From contig JAQIWT010000124.1 in assembly GCA_034696485.1 (NCBI GenBank), positions 1 through 33,188 on the forward strand: a stretch of DNA of 33,188 nucleotides, written 5' to 3'. Below the pieces are notes generated by a model. It did no database searches and was not told the origin of the DNA. It saw only the letters and a list, made by a program, of their open reading frames with translations. Position numbers and translations under genes: made by a program. The DNA is from Isohypsibius dastychi (taxonomy: Eukaryota > Tardigrada > Eutardigrada > Parachela > Isohypsibiidae). Shown here in pieces: positions 10,145 to 21,158 of this stretch. The stretch's first letter is position 1. Every line of letters begins with the position of its first letter.

Positions 10145-10218
10145 TCAGACAGACCAGACCCCTTCAGACAGACCAGACCCCTAAGACAGACCATACCCCC
10201 TCAAACAGACCAAACCCT
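10145..10218. repeat. Short tandem repeat, about four 19-bp units
   Basis: Units built on TCAGACAGACCAGACCCCT recur about four times with growing divergence (TAAGACAGACCATACCCC, CTCAAACAGACCAAACCCT). The array directly follows an 11-C tract (10134-10144). Confidence 0.75.
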
Positions 10219-11061
10219 TTCGCTTAAACGCAGGAGGTGGATTGAGCGTACTGCGTACGGTCAATCCGACCTCTACCTACTTTGATTTCATTCAGAATGG
10301 TGGGAGATGCCGCTGTTTATAAGATATTCCTCGGCAGAATGCTAAGTTGGTTAAGCCAGAAGCGTGCTTCGTAGAGCATGGCGGTGGTGATCAGAAACGA
10401 CAACAGCGTCATATCTATAAAATACAATGCGCTTTGAAACACCAGAACGGGTATTGGTTTGTTTATTTTCAATTTAATGAAGGAGGTGAAACTGTGTGGA
10501 TTTAATAGTGGTGATTGATGAGTATGGTGTTGTTTGTCTCAGGTGTTGTTACAACCTGATTCCGGAATAGACTGGGCGGCGGCGACAACGATTGGTTGTG
10601 AAACTGAATTGATGACAAATGGTATTAGTGATGCTGGTGGAGGCCACTAATTTTTCGCATTCGCATTGTTAGACTATTAGAAAAACTACGCGGTTTTTGT
10701 CTATATAAAAGATTTTCAGGTGCTCAATAAAGGCGATAAGCTCGACAGCTTTTGAGGGTAAACTTAATCTAGGCGCGCAATTCTGGATTGTGGAATTTAA
10801 AAATTCGTGGAGTTTATATTGTGCATCAGATCGGAAGGATGAATGGCCAGTCCATGCAAAATATCTTCGTATTTTATACTTAAGGTCTACGCTTCGCCGT
10901 CATGACTACTCACCTGGGTGAGAATATCTGAATAGAGGAGAAGGTCATTATTCTTTACAGCATTATTTCTCAGTGAATAAAGTTGGCTGTATACCGTGAG
11001 TGCGATTTTTTCAAGACCACAATGGTGAAATGATATAATATTATGGATTTTTCTTGTTCGT
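10219..11061. other. No gene seen
   Basis: No long frame or convincing exon pair on either strand. The stretch contains only short unrelated frames and AT-rich sequence. Confidence 0.5.
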
Positions 11062-12220
11062 TCCTAGGTAGATGTCATGAGCAACCAAGCCGAGAACAAC
11101 ACCTTTCGAAGGATGCTCATTATCTGTCTTGGACGAATATTGGTTGCATTGTAGAAGGTGTAGGGAGCTGGAATTCTTGCCAAACTGGTTTCGACTCTGC
11201 TGTATACTTTTGGGTTCAGCGTGATACAGCGTGTGATCATGGCTTTTTCGATGGCATTCACCCGATGACTGAGGTAGTCATCGTTGGAGACAAGGTAGAA
11301 TTCCGGGTTTTTTCTATACAGTTTGATTTTATTCTGTTCATCAGATGGAAGAAATTGCCGTTTAAAAACAGCTCATGCATCGCGTGAACACTCGTCTTGA
11401 AATTCATCTCATTTTTCGTCGCGTCTATTCGTGTTTGTGATCCCACATCAGTTCTGAGACTTGGTGGAACTCTAATATTGGTTTCCTTCACCGGTATCCT
11501 GTCTCTACACATTAATTAAAATCGCCTCTGGATCTCTTTTGACTGATGGAGAAGAACAATTATAAACAGCCTTATGAAGACAATGGCGGTACTCGAAAAT
11601 GATAGCTCTTCCGTTGAGTTTCATTTCGCTACGTTCAAACATGGAAAGAAAGAGAATGTTCATGTGGGCAACCATGTCGTGGATTTGCAAACGTTGTTGT
11701 TTTGATCTGGATAGGGCTTTGGGCTAATATTGGCACCAGATAGTGATGGAGGTGGTTGTGGTCGTTGCCAGCCCGAGAGCTGTTGCTCGGGCAGCTGCTT
11801 CATGATGTTTCTCCTCATGCCGTCAGGCTGCAAGTTCTTCCAGTGATCAATCATCCAGTTAGGGCCGTCGTGTTCGTAGTGTCGCAACAAGAACTTGTGT
11901 TGCATCCGCACTGCATCGTTATTTATTTGGAAAACCTGGGTAAAAACCTCTTCGGGACCTCCATTTTTGTGACTTGGGTTTTTAATTGCACATTTTAGGT
12001 GAATTTAGGTATTTTCAAGGGAAATATAGTGCTCAGAAGCTGAAATAAAAATTTCTTTGCGCTCCGCGTCGAGTAATCGGTCATTCAGGAGAACATGTGC
12101 CTTGATTTCGTCACTGATAGAAACATCAACGTTGGCTCGTTGAGCAGCTGGAGTTTTCGCCGATGGACTTAAGTGACCTTTCGTGATTTGTTGTTTTTTT
12201 AAATTATTGTTCCAAACGAT
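11062..12220 (-). pseudogene. Unrecognised multi-exon gene on the minus strand, frame broken
   Basis: Coherent coding segments run right to left. A first segment (about 12220-12005) contains SISDEIKAHVLLNDRLLDAE. An exon starting at 11935 after a clear CCCAG acceptor contains LLRHYEHDGPNWMIDHWKNL and ends in a Pro-rich stretch. A segment at 11690-11505 contains MVAHMNILFLSMFERSEMK, one at 11480-11360 contains DVGSQTRIDATKNEMNFKT, and the last (about 11380-11064) contains NPEFYLVSNDDYLSHRVNA. Frame changes without obvious introns occur near 11698 and 11365. The segments look like one soluble protein of roughly 300 residues or more. I cannot name it. It may be a decaying gene, or a live one whose small introns I have misplaced. 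Confidence 0.45.
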
Positions 12221-12839
12221 AGAGAGTCAACGTGGCGCTCTTGCACACTCGTTTATCTGGGGAATTTCTCACAACGGAGGCCAGATTCTTCAAGAGCTTT
12301 TTTAGAGTGAGATTTTTGAGAACTCTGACGGCGACTTAACCTTCATTGATTTGCTTTTTCGGCACCGTTTTTGAATGAAGAGATAGAATTGAGCGCATGC
12401 AATCATATTTTTGTAGATGCTTATCTTGTAGGTTTCTCACAAACTGAGTGTTTTATTCGCATCCGTGATTCAACGCAATAACCATGATTCAACCATCATT
12501 GGTCCACATGACAACACCAGAACGCAGCAAAACAATTTGACTGCATTGAGGATCACGTTCTCTCTATTATAAGACGTGAACTTTTTGCGCATGATAAAAC
12601 TGCAATGGTCACACCGTGTCAGACGCATCATCGGTTGTGAGCTTTTTCACATCTTAAATCTGACATGCATTGACACATTCCAATCACCACTTTTTTCAAT
12701 ATCTGCTGAATGCAGGGGATCGCTCAAATACATCAAAAAAGTTGAAAATCTCAGAAAATTCCAAAGAACAACGTGTCCTGGAATTGCCACTGCACGACCG
12801 CCTTGTTTTGCCTCTCGTTGGCAACAACTCTGTACTTAC

Positions 12840-12990
12840 GCTGTTTCAAGTGTCCATTTTCGTCTACGTTTTCAAGAGGACGAAATCCGGTGGATTTAAC
12901 CAGGTCTGAAGCCTGGTTTCTGGAACAACCATTAAAGATAATTGCACTGGGTCTGTTTTTGACGTTCATTTGCTTGATTGAAGGATTCAT
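12840..12990 (-). CDS. Possible first exon of a minus-strand gene
   Basis: ATG at 12990 opens 50 codons (with SAIIFNGCSRNQASDLVKS) ending at a GTAAGT donor (12839-12834). A TTCCAG acceptor lies about 60 bases further on. It could be the 5' exon of the minus-strand gene at 11062-12220. The plus strand is also open here, so the call is weak. Confidence 0.3.
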
Positions 12991-13038
12991 ACAAGGATCA
13001 AATGTGATGTCAGTTGACTACAACATTGTCCGCAACAG

Positions 13039-14267
13039 AAATGCGTTAAGAGAAGGCTTCAGAAAAGCTGTCGTATACTATACCGTCGAGGCAGTTACCG
13101 AGTTTCCAATGACGCGATACGGGGTGATTCATTTTTACTGGACGGCAAACATGGTTCCTCGTCATTTTGGTCTTATATCATGGAAGTTCTTCGAGAGATT
13201 GCTGCACCTGATATCCTTGGCCAAAGTGTGAGCGGCGGTCAGATTTTTAATGCTGCGCAGAAGAGAAAGTGTTGGGAAATCAGTATACTCAACCCCGTTG
13301 TGGCCGTCAAAACAAGTCGCAAGTATACTTATGCTAAGAAAAAGCTGGAACAAGCTCGTTTAGGGACCATCCTCGACGAGTTTCAGAATTCCGAGCGAAT
13401 TGTTTTTACGGATGCCAAAGAAATACTACAGGAGAATTATGTCATTCGGGAGCTATATGCCATAGGATCACTGGAAAAGATGGTTTTTGAGGTATGCATT
13501 GAGCTGTTTTATCTGTTGCCGTTTTGATCGCAAGTTATTCTGCAGGACGGTGGCGTTGTGGCGTTCGGGCTAGGGTCATTTTTTATCCCAGTTACCTGCT
13601 TACTTCATACTGTATTGCAACATCACGAAAACAGGGCAACCCATGGACGAAGACGGAACGTTATGATTCCTGGACCAATCTTGGTGAACAAAAGCCGGTC
13701 GACGCGGTCCGACCAGACCTTTGCTTTGGATGCACAACAGGGTGGTATTTAACCAAATCAAAAAAGAAAATCCGAATTCGCAATTGGTCCCAATGATCGA
13801 CAAAGAGACGGGTTTTCTTCAGGCGTTCGGAGTGATCTAGATATTTAATAACGTAACCGAAAAGTCTCAATATACTTTGTATCCAGGTGTTCCTGTTGGT
13901 GAGGGCTTTGTGCTTCATACATGAACGCATCAAAAATCGTCCCAAGGTGGGATATGAACAAGACTCAGCACTTATCAATCGTATCATGTTTGAAATATTC
14001 GGATTAGTGGAAGAAGGCAAGGATCTGGTCTCTCGGGTGCTGCTGGAGTATCTCATCGACTCGATCTCTGAGGAACATTTTATCATGCAGTTAAACTTGC
14101 TTCCTCCCACTTGGAAAATTGGTTTCCGCGAGAACTTCATAAAGGAGTGGAAAGCGGACTTCCTTGAATATCTTATCAGGCCTGCAAGACTATTAAATGG
14201 ATTTACCGAGGATTCGCCCACTATGGACCTGGTAGAGTCACTCAATAGGATGGCCGAGCTACCTTGA
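13039..14267 (+). CDS. Unrecognised multi-exon gene, three exon-like segments
   Basis: Segment 1 (13039-13491) follows a possible acceptor CAACAG and encodes about 150 residues, including DSFLLDGKHGSSSFWSYIM and FNAAQKRKCWEISILNPVV. It ends at a GTATGC donor. A 54-nt intron ends in TTCTGCAG at 13545. Segment 2 (from 13546) contains GGVVAFGLGSFFIPVTCLLH and stays open to a TAA at 13750-13752, so a donor must lie before that. Segment 3 (13887-14267) follows TATCCAG and contains IMFEIFGLVEEGKDLVSRVL and LPPTWKIGFRENFIKEWKAD before TGA. The texture is that of a conserved globular protein, but I do not recognise it. No in-frame join from segment 2 to 3 was established. Confidence 0.45.
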
Positions 14268-14294
14268 CAAATATCCCCTCCGGGGATATTTGTC
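14266..14294. repeat. Perfect 13-bp hairpin overlapping the stop codon
   Basis: GACAAATATCCCC, a 3-base loop (TCC), then GGGGATATTTGTC. It begins inside the TGA of the upstream reading frame, so in RNA it would form a stable stem at the very start of the 3' UTR. Confidence 0.8.
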
Positions 14295-15400
14295 GTATAC
14301 ATCCCTATGTGGAATCAGGATAGAACATGCTCAGCGTGATTCAGGACCATGGGGGCTGGTGCCTTCTAAAGTAGCTGTTGCTTATCAAGCCGTTCTACTA
14401 TCCGGACCGTCACCATATCAAGAAGAAATCGGGTGCCTTTTTTATCGTGTGTAGAGGACGCATAACTGCTGCGGAGCCATGATGTCATTGACCATCTTCG
14501 GCCAATGACCGATCAGAATCCGGAGTCGTTAGCGTCTGATTCTTTTGCTCGTTCCGGTCTGCCGGAAGAACTTCGTGCAGCATATTTCGCCATAGGACAA
14601 GATGGAATGATCTGATATCGAGAGAAATCAGGATCACAAGGACGCGGTAGCTCATGGTGAAATTGAGCTCGTTTGTGCTCTTTCGTCGAAGGATTTTTCA
14701 ATGTTTTTCAGAGGTTTTTACCGCCCTTACATGGAAATCATCCACTTATACTCCGTTATTTAAACGTTTCCGATAGTCTTGCTGCGTAACCCAGATAAAA
14801 TGGAACAGCAGCTTTTTTTATCGTTCATGGAGCTCTAACCGATTCACTTGGACCAGTCGAACGATAAAATACACTGCAAACACAAATATCCTGATTTCTC
14901 ATGTCGAAAAGAGATACAATCCAGAGTGAAGCATGATCTGACGACGAAATTCCCATCTTTAATAACAAATCAACTTCTGACAGGCTAGGGAACACTTGAT
15001 GTGGCCATATCAATTTCAGTTGCATCGCCTTTGGCGCACCAGCATAAAACGTAGATTTGCCAACAGTGCTTCACCAACTGTATTTCACTGTGATCTTGGG
15101 ACCTTTTCTTCTGTGGATTTCTGTGACAGCTCGATAAGCCTGCATCAGCCAGCTATTTGTGTACCATGGAAGACATCAAATTCAGGAGGTATGTGTTTTT
15201 AAAATCCACTTCATGCTCAGTTATGAAGATTTCCACTAAACATGAGATTTCTCGCGTGTCTAGATGGCAGGAAGTGAATCTGAACTACAAAAAAGTTGTC
15301 TCGAACTAACTGGCTGTGAATTTATGTAGACATTTCGGGTTTTTTCTAATTTGCTTAATTCATTTATATTTTGCTTCGTGCGACTGATCTCCTTTCGTTC
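14295..15400. other. No confident gene
   Basis: Only short frames on both strands. A GTATGT donor-like site at about 15190 follows a short open stretch, but no protein could be assembled. Confidence 0.4.
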
Positions 15401-15431
15401 GCAGATGTCATACAAGCAATTCAGGATAATC

Positions 15432-16041
15432 TTTGGACAATGAGATGAGCAAGTGCGCGTTCGGAATTTTTTCTCGGGTATCTTGGATTATTTGTGTCAG
15501 CGACAAAATTTCCCGGATGTTACGATATTTTTCTCTTCATGTCAGGTGTTTCATGTGGTTACCGATTCGCGTCATGAAGCATTGTCGCCAGGGAAAAGCA
15601 GCATTGGTTCAGCGGACGTGTTGTTCAAGGCAAGGCCATCGGCGCACATTTTTCGAAACCACAACATCCGGCCTACAAGCATACTTGATTACATGTATTT
15701 GGGTGAGAAACGATTTGACTCACTTTATTTTTTGATGTGCTGATTGTTTTGCTGGATGTGTACAGAATTACATCGGGCTGGTCAGTGGACGATATGTCTA
15801 CCGGCCCTTCGGAATGGTCGCAAGCGTGAAATTTCTTATGGAGAATGAGGTCATTACCGAGGTAGGCTCTGTCGGATATCTCTCACGTCAATCAGCAGAG
15901 ACTCAAGACCATCTTCACGACATAGTTCCGGAAGGCGAGAGCTTGAAACTGTTGGGGACCTTTGCGGAACATTCACGCAGGACTCCCGGAAGCGCCGTCA
16001 GTCATCCAGCGCTCTTTTCCGTAGATATGGAGCTGTATTGA
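15432..16041 (+). CDS. Unrecognised exon-like segments; weak BTB-domain resemblance
   Basis: Segment 1 (about 15432-15702) encodes QVRVRNFFSGILDYLCQRQ and NFPDVTIFFSSCQVFHV and ends with ILDYMYLG before a GTGAGA donor. A 63-nt intron ends TGTACAG at 15765. Segment 2 (15766-16041) contains VYRPFGMVASVKFLMENEV and then a less structured tail. The DVTI...ILDYMY pattern and its spacing recall a BTB/POZ domain, but the expected His-Lys core is absent, so this is only a suggestion. The splice as drawn puts segment 2 in a different frame from the one quoted, so the model has an error or the gene is broken. Confidence 0.3.
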
Positions 16042-16454
16042 ATGTCATTATGAGTTCGAATGTTGTTTTTTTCATGCCTCTTGGTTAGAATGATTAAAAT
16101 GATTAGAATGATTTCTTTCCTGGAAATTTTGTTCCGCAGATGGAGGCGCCGGACGTTCGGTGTCTACTTGCCGGTCAGGGTGGCACGGGCCGACGCATCA
16201 CCCTCACGCAGCGTCTACAAGATTTTGAAAATCTATGAAATTCTGTTAAGCCATTGATATCGTTGCACGTCACTCACGTGACATTTTGAGTCCAGTCGAC
16301 TCGTCCAAAATTCGCGGTCCCTTTTCCTGTATTCGCTCCTCGTTTTTCTCCGGAGTGGCCGAAATGTTGTGAAAGTGAGATTTCATGGTCGTTTGTATTT
16401 TTGCTAACCGTCATAAATTCCGTGGTAATTCAAATTTTACCCCGTCCGTCATCC

Positions 16455-17030
16455 TAGTTGCTGCTTTTTTGTATAGAATAACCCGGCTGCTGTCTAGTCG
16501 AAAGTTAATATTTCGCTGATGCATATCAACTCAGTCCAATCCAATTGCCACTATGTATGGTTGTAGAACAAAACAGCTCTTAATACAGCAGCTTTACCAA
16601 AACAACTACGCTTATTCGGTCACGGCAATTTCTACAATTTATTTTTGTCTTGAATTGATTAGTAGCTTTGTAAGTATCTTGATTATTCCAATTTGAACCA
16701 CGTAGCCATGGAAGCTACATTTTCAAGGGACTACACATGGTTTCAGGCACATATCAGACCGATTTTGTCCGATTCTACACTATTGTACCATAATTTCCGT
16801 ACGATTTTCTGTTTTTGGTAAGGTTTTATTGTAACCGCTACTGAAGTCATAAATTTCATCACAGCTGCTGCCTTTTTGTGTAGAAGAACATGGCTGCTTT
16901 TATGAGGTTGAGGAATTTCGCAAGAAACTAGTGAACCTGATCCAGCTACTTTTTTGTCGCAGGTAGCTTGACACCGTGTGCATATTCAGTCAACCCAATC
17001 CACTCGTCACTGTATTCGCTGAAGAACAAA
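16455..17030. repeat. Diverged tandem duplication
   Basis: The stretch at about 16455-16575 is echoed at about 16862-17030. Shared blocks include GCTGCT followed by T-rich GTATAGAA or GTGTAGAA, GGCTGCT, and TGCATAT...CAATCCA. The second copy has a roughly 35-base insertion. Its second half begins the next reading frame. Confidence 0.45.
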
Positions 17031-17387
17031 ACTCCTTACAGGACAGTGTCGACGGTCCCGGCTCCAGCATCTGATAAGTACCACTCGAGTCCACCGATGC
17101 GCGCCGACAGCACGAAGTCGTACAATCCTCAATCGCACTATCAAAGCTCACCGAAATAAACTGGTGATTCCTCGCGGCGAAATCATCAATTTCGAAGTTT
17201 TCACCTGAGGAGCAAGAAGTTTGGTAATCTACCGGGAACCGCAAGAAGGCAAATGCAAATGCGATGTGCCCTTCGACGGGATTTGACAATCTATGCCACC
17301 AAAGTCAACAAGTTTATTCAGGTGACAAAAAGCGGCAAACCGATTGGTCCGATTTTTTTTACCAAAGCTAATCAACTCGCACCATAA
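16968..17387 (+). pseudogene. Unrecognised frame, Ser/Pro/Tyr-rich then basic, with one internal TAA
   Basis: Codons from 16968 to a TAA at 17157-17159 give 63 residues rich in Ser, Pro, Tyr and Lys (SPPMRADSTKSYNPQSHYQ). The same frame continues without further stop to TAA at 17385-17387, giving about 75 basic residues (RRNHQFRSFHLRSKKFG, then TIYATKVNKFIQVTKSGKP). The absence of frame change and the change in composition at the stop suggest either one protein with a nonsense codon or two independent frames. No family was recognised. Confidence 0.3.
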
Positions 17388-17499
17388 TTTCGAACTTTGA
17401 AAAACAACATGCGTGTATCAGAATAGAAGACGATGAGCTGGTCATTTATTTGGCATGAGGGTTATCCCTCCAAACTAATCCTATGCACTTCATTCTTCA

Positions 17500-17890
17500 G
17501 CCCATACGGCTTCCGCATCCAGCAGATCTCAATATTTGTAGCCAAACACAAGCCAGTGTCATATTCCATAAACAATCAGATGACATCATGGGAGATTATT
17601 TTGACGCCACAACAAAAACCAACTGATTGAAAATGTATGCTCACGATCCTCTGGCAACGTCCAATTGTTTATTTGTCTTGGATGAACTTCGTGCTCCTTC
17701 TTATGTATCCCTAACATCAGACTCAATTCTTGACCAAGCAGATTAACCAAATTCGGACAACGAAGAATGGACAAACGAAGGCAATACAGGCATGAGCAAT
17801 GAAATGAACGTGCTGGTTAAATATAAAGATTATAACGTATTCAAGAAGTCAGATAAAATTGTACGCAACTCGGGAAACAGATGGCCATGA
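17500..17890 (+). pseudogene. Decayed acidic reading frame with two internal stops
   Basis: One frame reads as protein across about 130 codons, with a TGA after ATTKTN (about 17623) and a TAA after ILDQAD (about 17745). The segments include KQSDDIMGDYFDATTKT, LFVLDELRAPSYVSLTSDS and MNVLVKYKDYNVFKKSDK. Composition is Asp/Asn/Ser-rich. The family is not recognised. A transposase N-terminus is one possibility, without motif support. Confidence 0.25.
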
Positions 17891-19020
17891 TAAAATAGAC
17901 TGATGGGATGCCCTTACTGGCAGAAGTTCAAACAATGTGGTGTCGACGACATAGCTGCTTCAACATCTACTCTGAGCTGAAGTCGGTGGTGCTGAGGCTG
18001 ACCTTCCAGGTTGGTCAAATACATTTTTTCAACTCAGTAGGAGCGCAAATACGCCGAAAGAAATAGAAGAGAAAGAGAACGAAAAAAATCAATTAATTAT
18101 TATTCGGGCGATGACATGCGTCTTTCTTTGTCGTTCCCCAGCACAATTATGAATTCAGTGGATGGCCATGAGAAAATTGACCCAAAGTTCGATTTTATTC
18201 GCAGCTTGAAGTGTAGCCAAACTGTGAAAGTGCGGTACATAAACGCACAGTCAAAAAACCACAGGCTGCGCCAAGCGTTTCCGGCTCTTTTTCCTAAGAA
18301 TACCACAAAACAGCACTGATGGCATTATGAACAGGACACAATTTTCAAATTTGCCCGTCTCCGTTATCGTTAAACAATCCATGAGAGCTAATTCAATTAT
18401 TATTCCTACATGCAAAATGTGGTAATGACCTGAAAGTGAGGCACAGATCAAAATTTCCAAAATATTAATGAATAGCAGTAACAGTATCGATATGACACTT
18501 ACGCAAACATTCCAGACAAGTTCTTCCTCGGTATCGCAGTCATCAATGGAGTGATTATCGATTAGTGCCATCAATGGAGTGATTAGTGCCATCATGTTGG
18601 CCACTTCTCGCTCAATCCAGACATGCTCCTCCGTAGAGTATTTGTACTAATGCCGAAATCTCTACTCAGTTACTGGCAATAGCTTGATGGAAAAGAGAGC
18701 GACATCCGCCCCTCCCTTTTTTTGTCCGTAGTATGAGACAGATCTTGGAAGGCATGGATGATACCCAGGACTGAGGCCTTTCCTTCCTCATTTCGGCTGT
18801 TTCCGACATCAATCTCCTCGATTGGGATACTGAACCACTCAAACTCCCAACAGCTAGTATCCGTATCACCAGTTCCAACTGTCCGTAACTCCCCCTGACC
18901 GTTTCTCACTTTAATTATTAGAGAGCTTACCTGATCAATACTTTGTGGTTCCATAGATGGAATCACGGGGGGGGAGTTGATCCATCGGAATCAGTTGACA
19001 GTTGACCACATCGACCAACA
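17891..19020. other. Mostly unassigned; short frames and small direct repeats
   Basis: A plus-strand frame at 18116-18319 (67 codons, with DPKFDFIRSLKCSQTVKVR) and a minus-strand frame at 18670-18966 (with FSIPIEEIDVGNSRNEEGK) are open but unrecognised. A minus-strand exon-like stretch near 18604-18504 ends at GTAAGT. The block ATCAATGGAGTGATTA occurs twice at about 18540-18580. Confidence 0.3.
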
Positions 19021-19027
19021 TCTTCAT

Positions 19028-19340
19028 CTAGGTGAGCAAAATGCATCCGATGACCACATCGTACGTCTTCCCTGTGAACTCATCAAAGCCGCGGTAAAGA
19101 ACTGTATCGTTACGTCCGCTGACTTCAACTTCAAAGGTGACCTTCCCGATCGCAGCCATTGAGTCTCCATTCGCGATCTCAGCTTCGATGTTCCATGCCT
19201 CGATTGATGACAGCTCCAAAACTTCGGGTGAAACTCCTCGGAACTACAGAGAGACTGGCTATCGAATCATTCATGGCGTCCACACGTCGTCCATTGAGGA
19301 TGACCTTCACCCGCGGCAGTGACAAAGTAACAATGAGTCG
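19028..19340 (-). pseudogene. Retropepsin-like aspartic protease remnant
   Basis: Two frames together follow the retropepsin fold order. LPRVKVILNGRRVDAMNDS holds the active-site region, where D-S-I-A-S stands in place of the family D-[ST]-G-A-S. It is followed by LSVVP, then IEAEIANGDSMAAIGKVTF, and finally TYDVVIGCILL near the C-terminus, which corresponds to the DVILG segment. A frameshift separates the first part from the rest at about 19235. Loss of the active-site Gly and the frameshift mean it is inactive. Confidence 0.6.
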
Positions 19341-19471
19341 TATATCGTGCATGGTTTTCTTCCATTACGCTCTGGTAGTTCTCAAACGTTCGTGCACTGG
19401 TCGTTTCAGCTCTGCGCCGATGCGACCATGAACCTGGTTTGACAACCCCAAACGGACATGCAATGGCTTAA

Positions 19472-20478
19472 GGTGACTGGTATCCACTTTGGGGGAATTT
19501 CACATTTTAAAAAATTCTGTCATGAAATGTCTTCAATGAAGTTATGTTCACGACATTTTCAGAATGTAGAAACAATAAAGTTTTGAAACTTTTGAACTGT
19601 TTGTGCGAGCGCGCGGTCAGTTGGCCACAAATCGATATTTTGATCCGAAAACTTTCGATCGCATTTTTAATTCATGTAATTATCGCATTTTGACGGTTAA
19701 CATCTCTCTCAAATGACTAAAATTCAAGGAACAAAAGCTTACAGTCAGATTCTTCGTTTTTAAAACTTCGTGACTTTAGCTAAGGTTGAAATTTGAACTG
19801 CGGTTTCGAATGCATTGATCTGAGCACATGAATTTCTTTATTTTAATCAACGCATAGGCTTTTGCACGCAGTTGCTTAAGTTCTACGTTGCAGTTACGCA
19901 AACAAAACTGCTTCCACAGAAGGAATTTAAAATGAATTAAAACCATTGAAAATTTTGCTTTTGAAATAATGGGGGCGACAGCCGATCTCATTCTGTCTCC
20001 CTGGCTGACCAGTCAACAGGGGCCAGTTTGGCCCGGGCCCGGTGCCCGTTTAGATCGCTGACCACTCGGTTTATTGTGTTTTATGGACGGGCAAGAGCAA
20101 TCACATTTCAGTTAGCACCTCTCTCTCGATGTTTCTTTCTTCTGATTTGGCTTTGTCTGTAATGATTGAATTGGAAAGATCAAGAGCACAAAACTCGATC
20201 AAGATTGAGAAGCAAGCTATCTGAAAGCAAGGCTGACCGCACGCCGCTATGTTTGCGCAGTAAATGACCACATGAAGATGCCCGCATCCAATCTGGACAA
20301 AATCTTCTGAATTTCAGCGGGCTTTCTCGCAAAGATTTCTCAAAATTCGCAGGGAACGTTTGAAGAAAATAAAAGTGTTTTTTCAAAAACAGTTTTGTAG
20401 AGAAAAATACGGCCTACAAAATGTGGTCAAAATCGTCTTTTTGGGTTCGCCACAAATTACATCGTTAGTCCAGTCACC
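19472..20478. mobile_element. Non-autonomous TTAA-flanked element (1,007 bp)
   Basis: The sequence GGTGACTGG at 19472-19480 and its inverted copy CCAGTCACC at 20470-20478 are each bounded outside by TTAA (19468-19471 and 20479-20482). TTAA target duplication is the hallmark of piggyBac-type insertion. The interior has no transposase frame. The inverted repeat is short, and its first bases differ from the common CCC start of piggyBac ends, so superfamily placement is uncertain. The flanking minus-strand frame reads straight across once the insert and one TTAA are removed. Confidence 0.6.
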
Positions 20479-20786
20479 TTAACTCCCAGGACGTGCACCT
20501 CTGCACATTCGTCGTTGTCTTTCTCTTCAGCGCTTTTGCTTTTTTCTCTTCGGTCTTGCGTTTCTGTCATGGCTGTCCAGTATCCCAAAGTTCCAACCTT
20601 TGACATACCTGGAAGTGGATCCGTCTGGCATTCTGACGATCGAGTTTTGACCAAACTCTTGTCGAACTGATTGACACCTAGCCCAAAAGTCAACAAATGG
20701 TCTTGACGCACTTCCATATCCGCGCGGTGTGTAGAGCCGCTATATGAATCCACCTCAAGGAACCGCATGATTTCACATTGATAGGA

Positions 20787-21158
20787 TTAAGAACCCGTCC
20801 ATTCCTTCCACTTGATCGTCATCAAGAATTTTTTTTTGGCAGCAATCCATTCCAGTCCTATACTTTGCAAGATAACAGTCCGAATCGGGGCTTGATTTGT
20901 TCCAATATTCTTGTTGTCAATAAACAACGCTTTGACCTGCTGTCTTTTCGTCCGCTCATCTGGGGTGATGGTCATGTTGATCATCGGATTCTCAAGAAGC
21001 GATTCTTCCTTGAACATTCCCACATTTCGATCAATGCGCTCATGACAATGCGAGATATAACACCCAACCAAATGAGTCTTTCGATCGAAATCTACTTCTT
21101 TCTCAAAATCCATGGTTAGAACATACGGCATTTTAGTTTGTGGACGTTCTTCCTCCAA
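20787..21158 (-). pseudogene. Gag-Pol segment, possible protease-region remnant
   Basis: This is an open 123-codon frame downstream of the knuckle. It ends with VKALFIDNKNIGTNQAPIRT and a following LQSIGLEW. The V-K-A-L-F-I-D start and the downstream LGL-like segment recall the region around a retropepsin active site in Gypsy elements, but the catalytic D-[ST]-G is not present, so this is only suggestive. It is followed by another open stretch (20457-20768) that runs into the nested element. Confidence 0.35.

Noticed and set aside
10145-10218. CRISPR-like short repeats
   Set aside because: Units are contiguous without spacers and diverge progressively; this is a minisatellite in a eukaryotic genome.
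12773-13231. 152-codon plus-strand frame with hydrophobic stretch
   Set aside because: The frame that continues through a GTATGC donor into the next exon is a different one, and splice signals support that other frame. Part of this one overlaps the minus-strand exon candidate.
13661-14302. Long 213-codon minus-strand open frame
   Set aside because: It lies antisense to the plus-strand exon segments, has no recognisable motif and is Ser/Arg-rich as expected of an antisense shadow.
16140-16235. A frame beginning APDVRCLLAGQGGTG that resembles the start of a Ran-like small GTPase
   Set aside because: The P-loop lacks the essential Lys (GQGGTGRR), the frame stops after 32 codons, and no G2-G5 motifs follow on either strand.
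18251-18604. 117-codon minus-strand frame with a transmembrane-like stretch
   Set aside because: The hydrophobic part lies between a GTAAGT donor and a TTTCAG acceptor, so it is probably intron sequence.
20010-20060. G/C-rich block near 20030 as an origin or regulatory island
   Set aside because: It is a short GC-rich patch inside the TTAA-flanked element, with no repeat or motif support.
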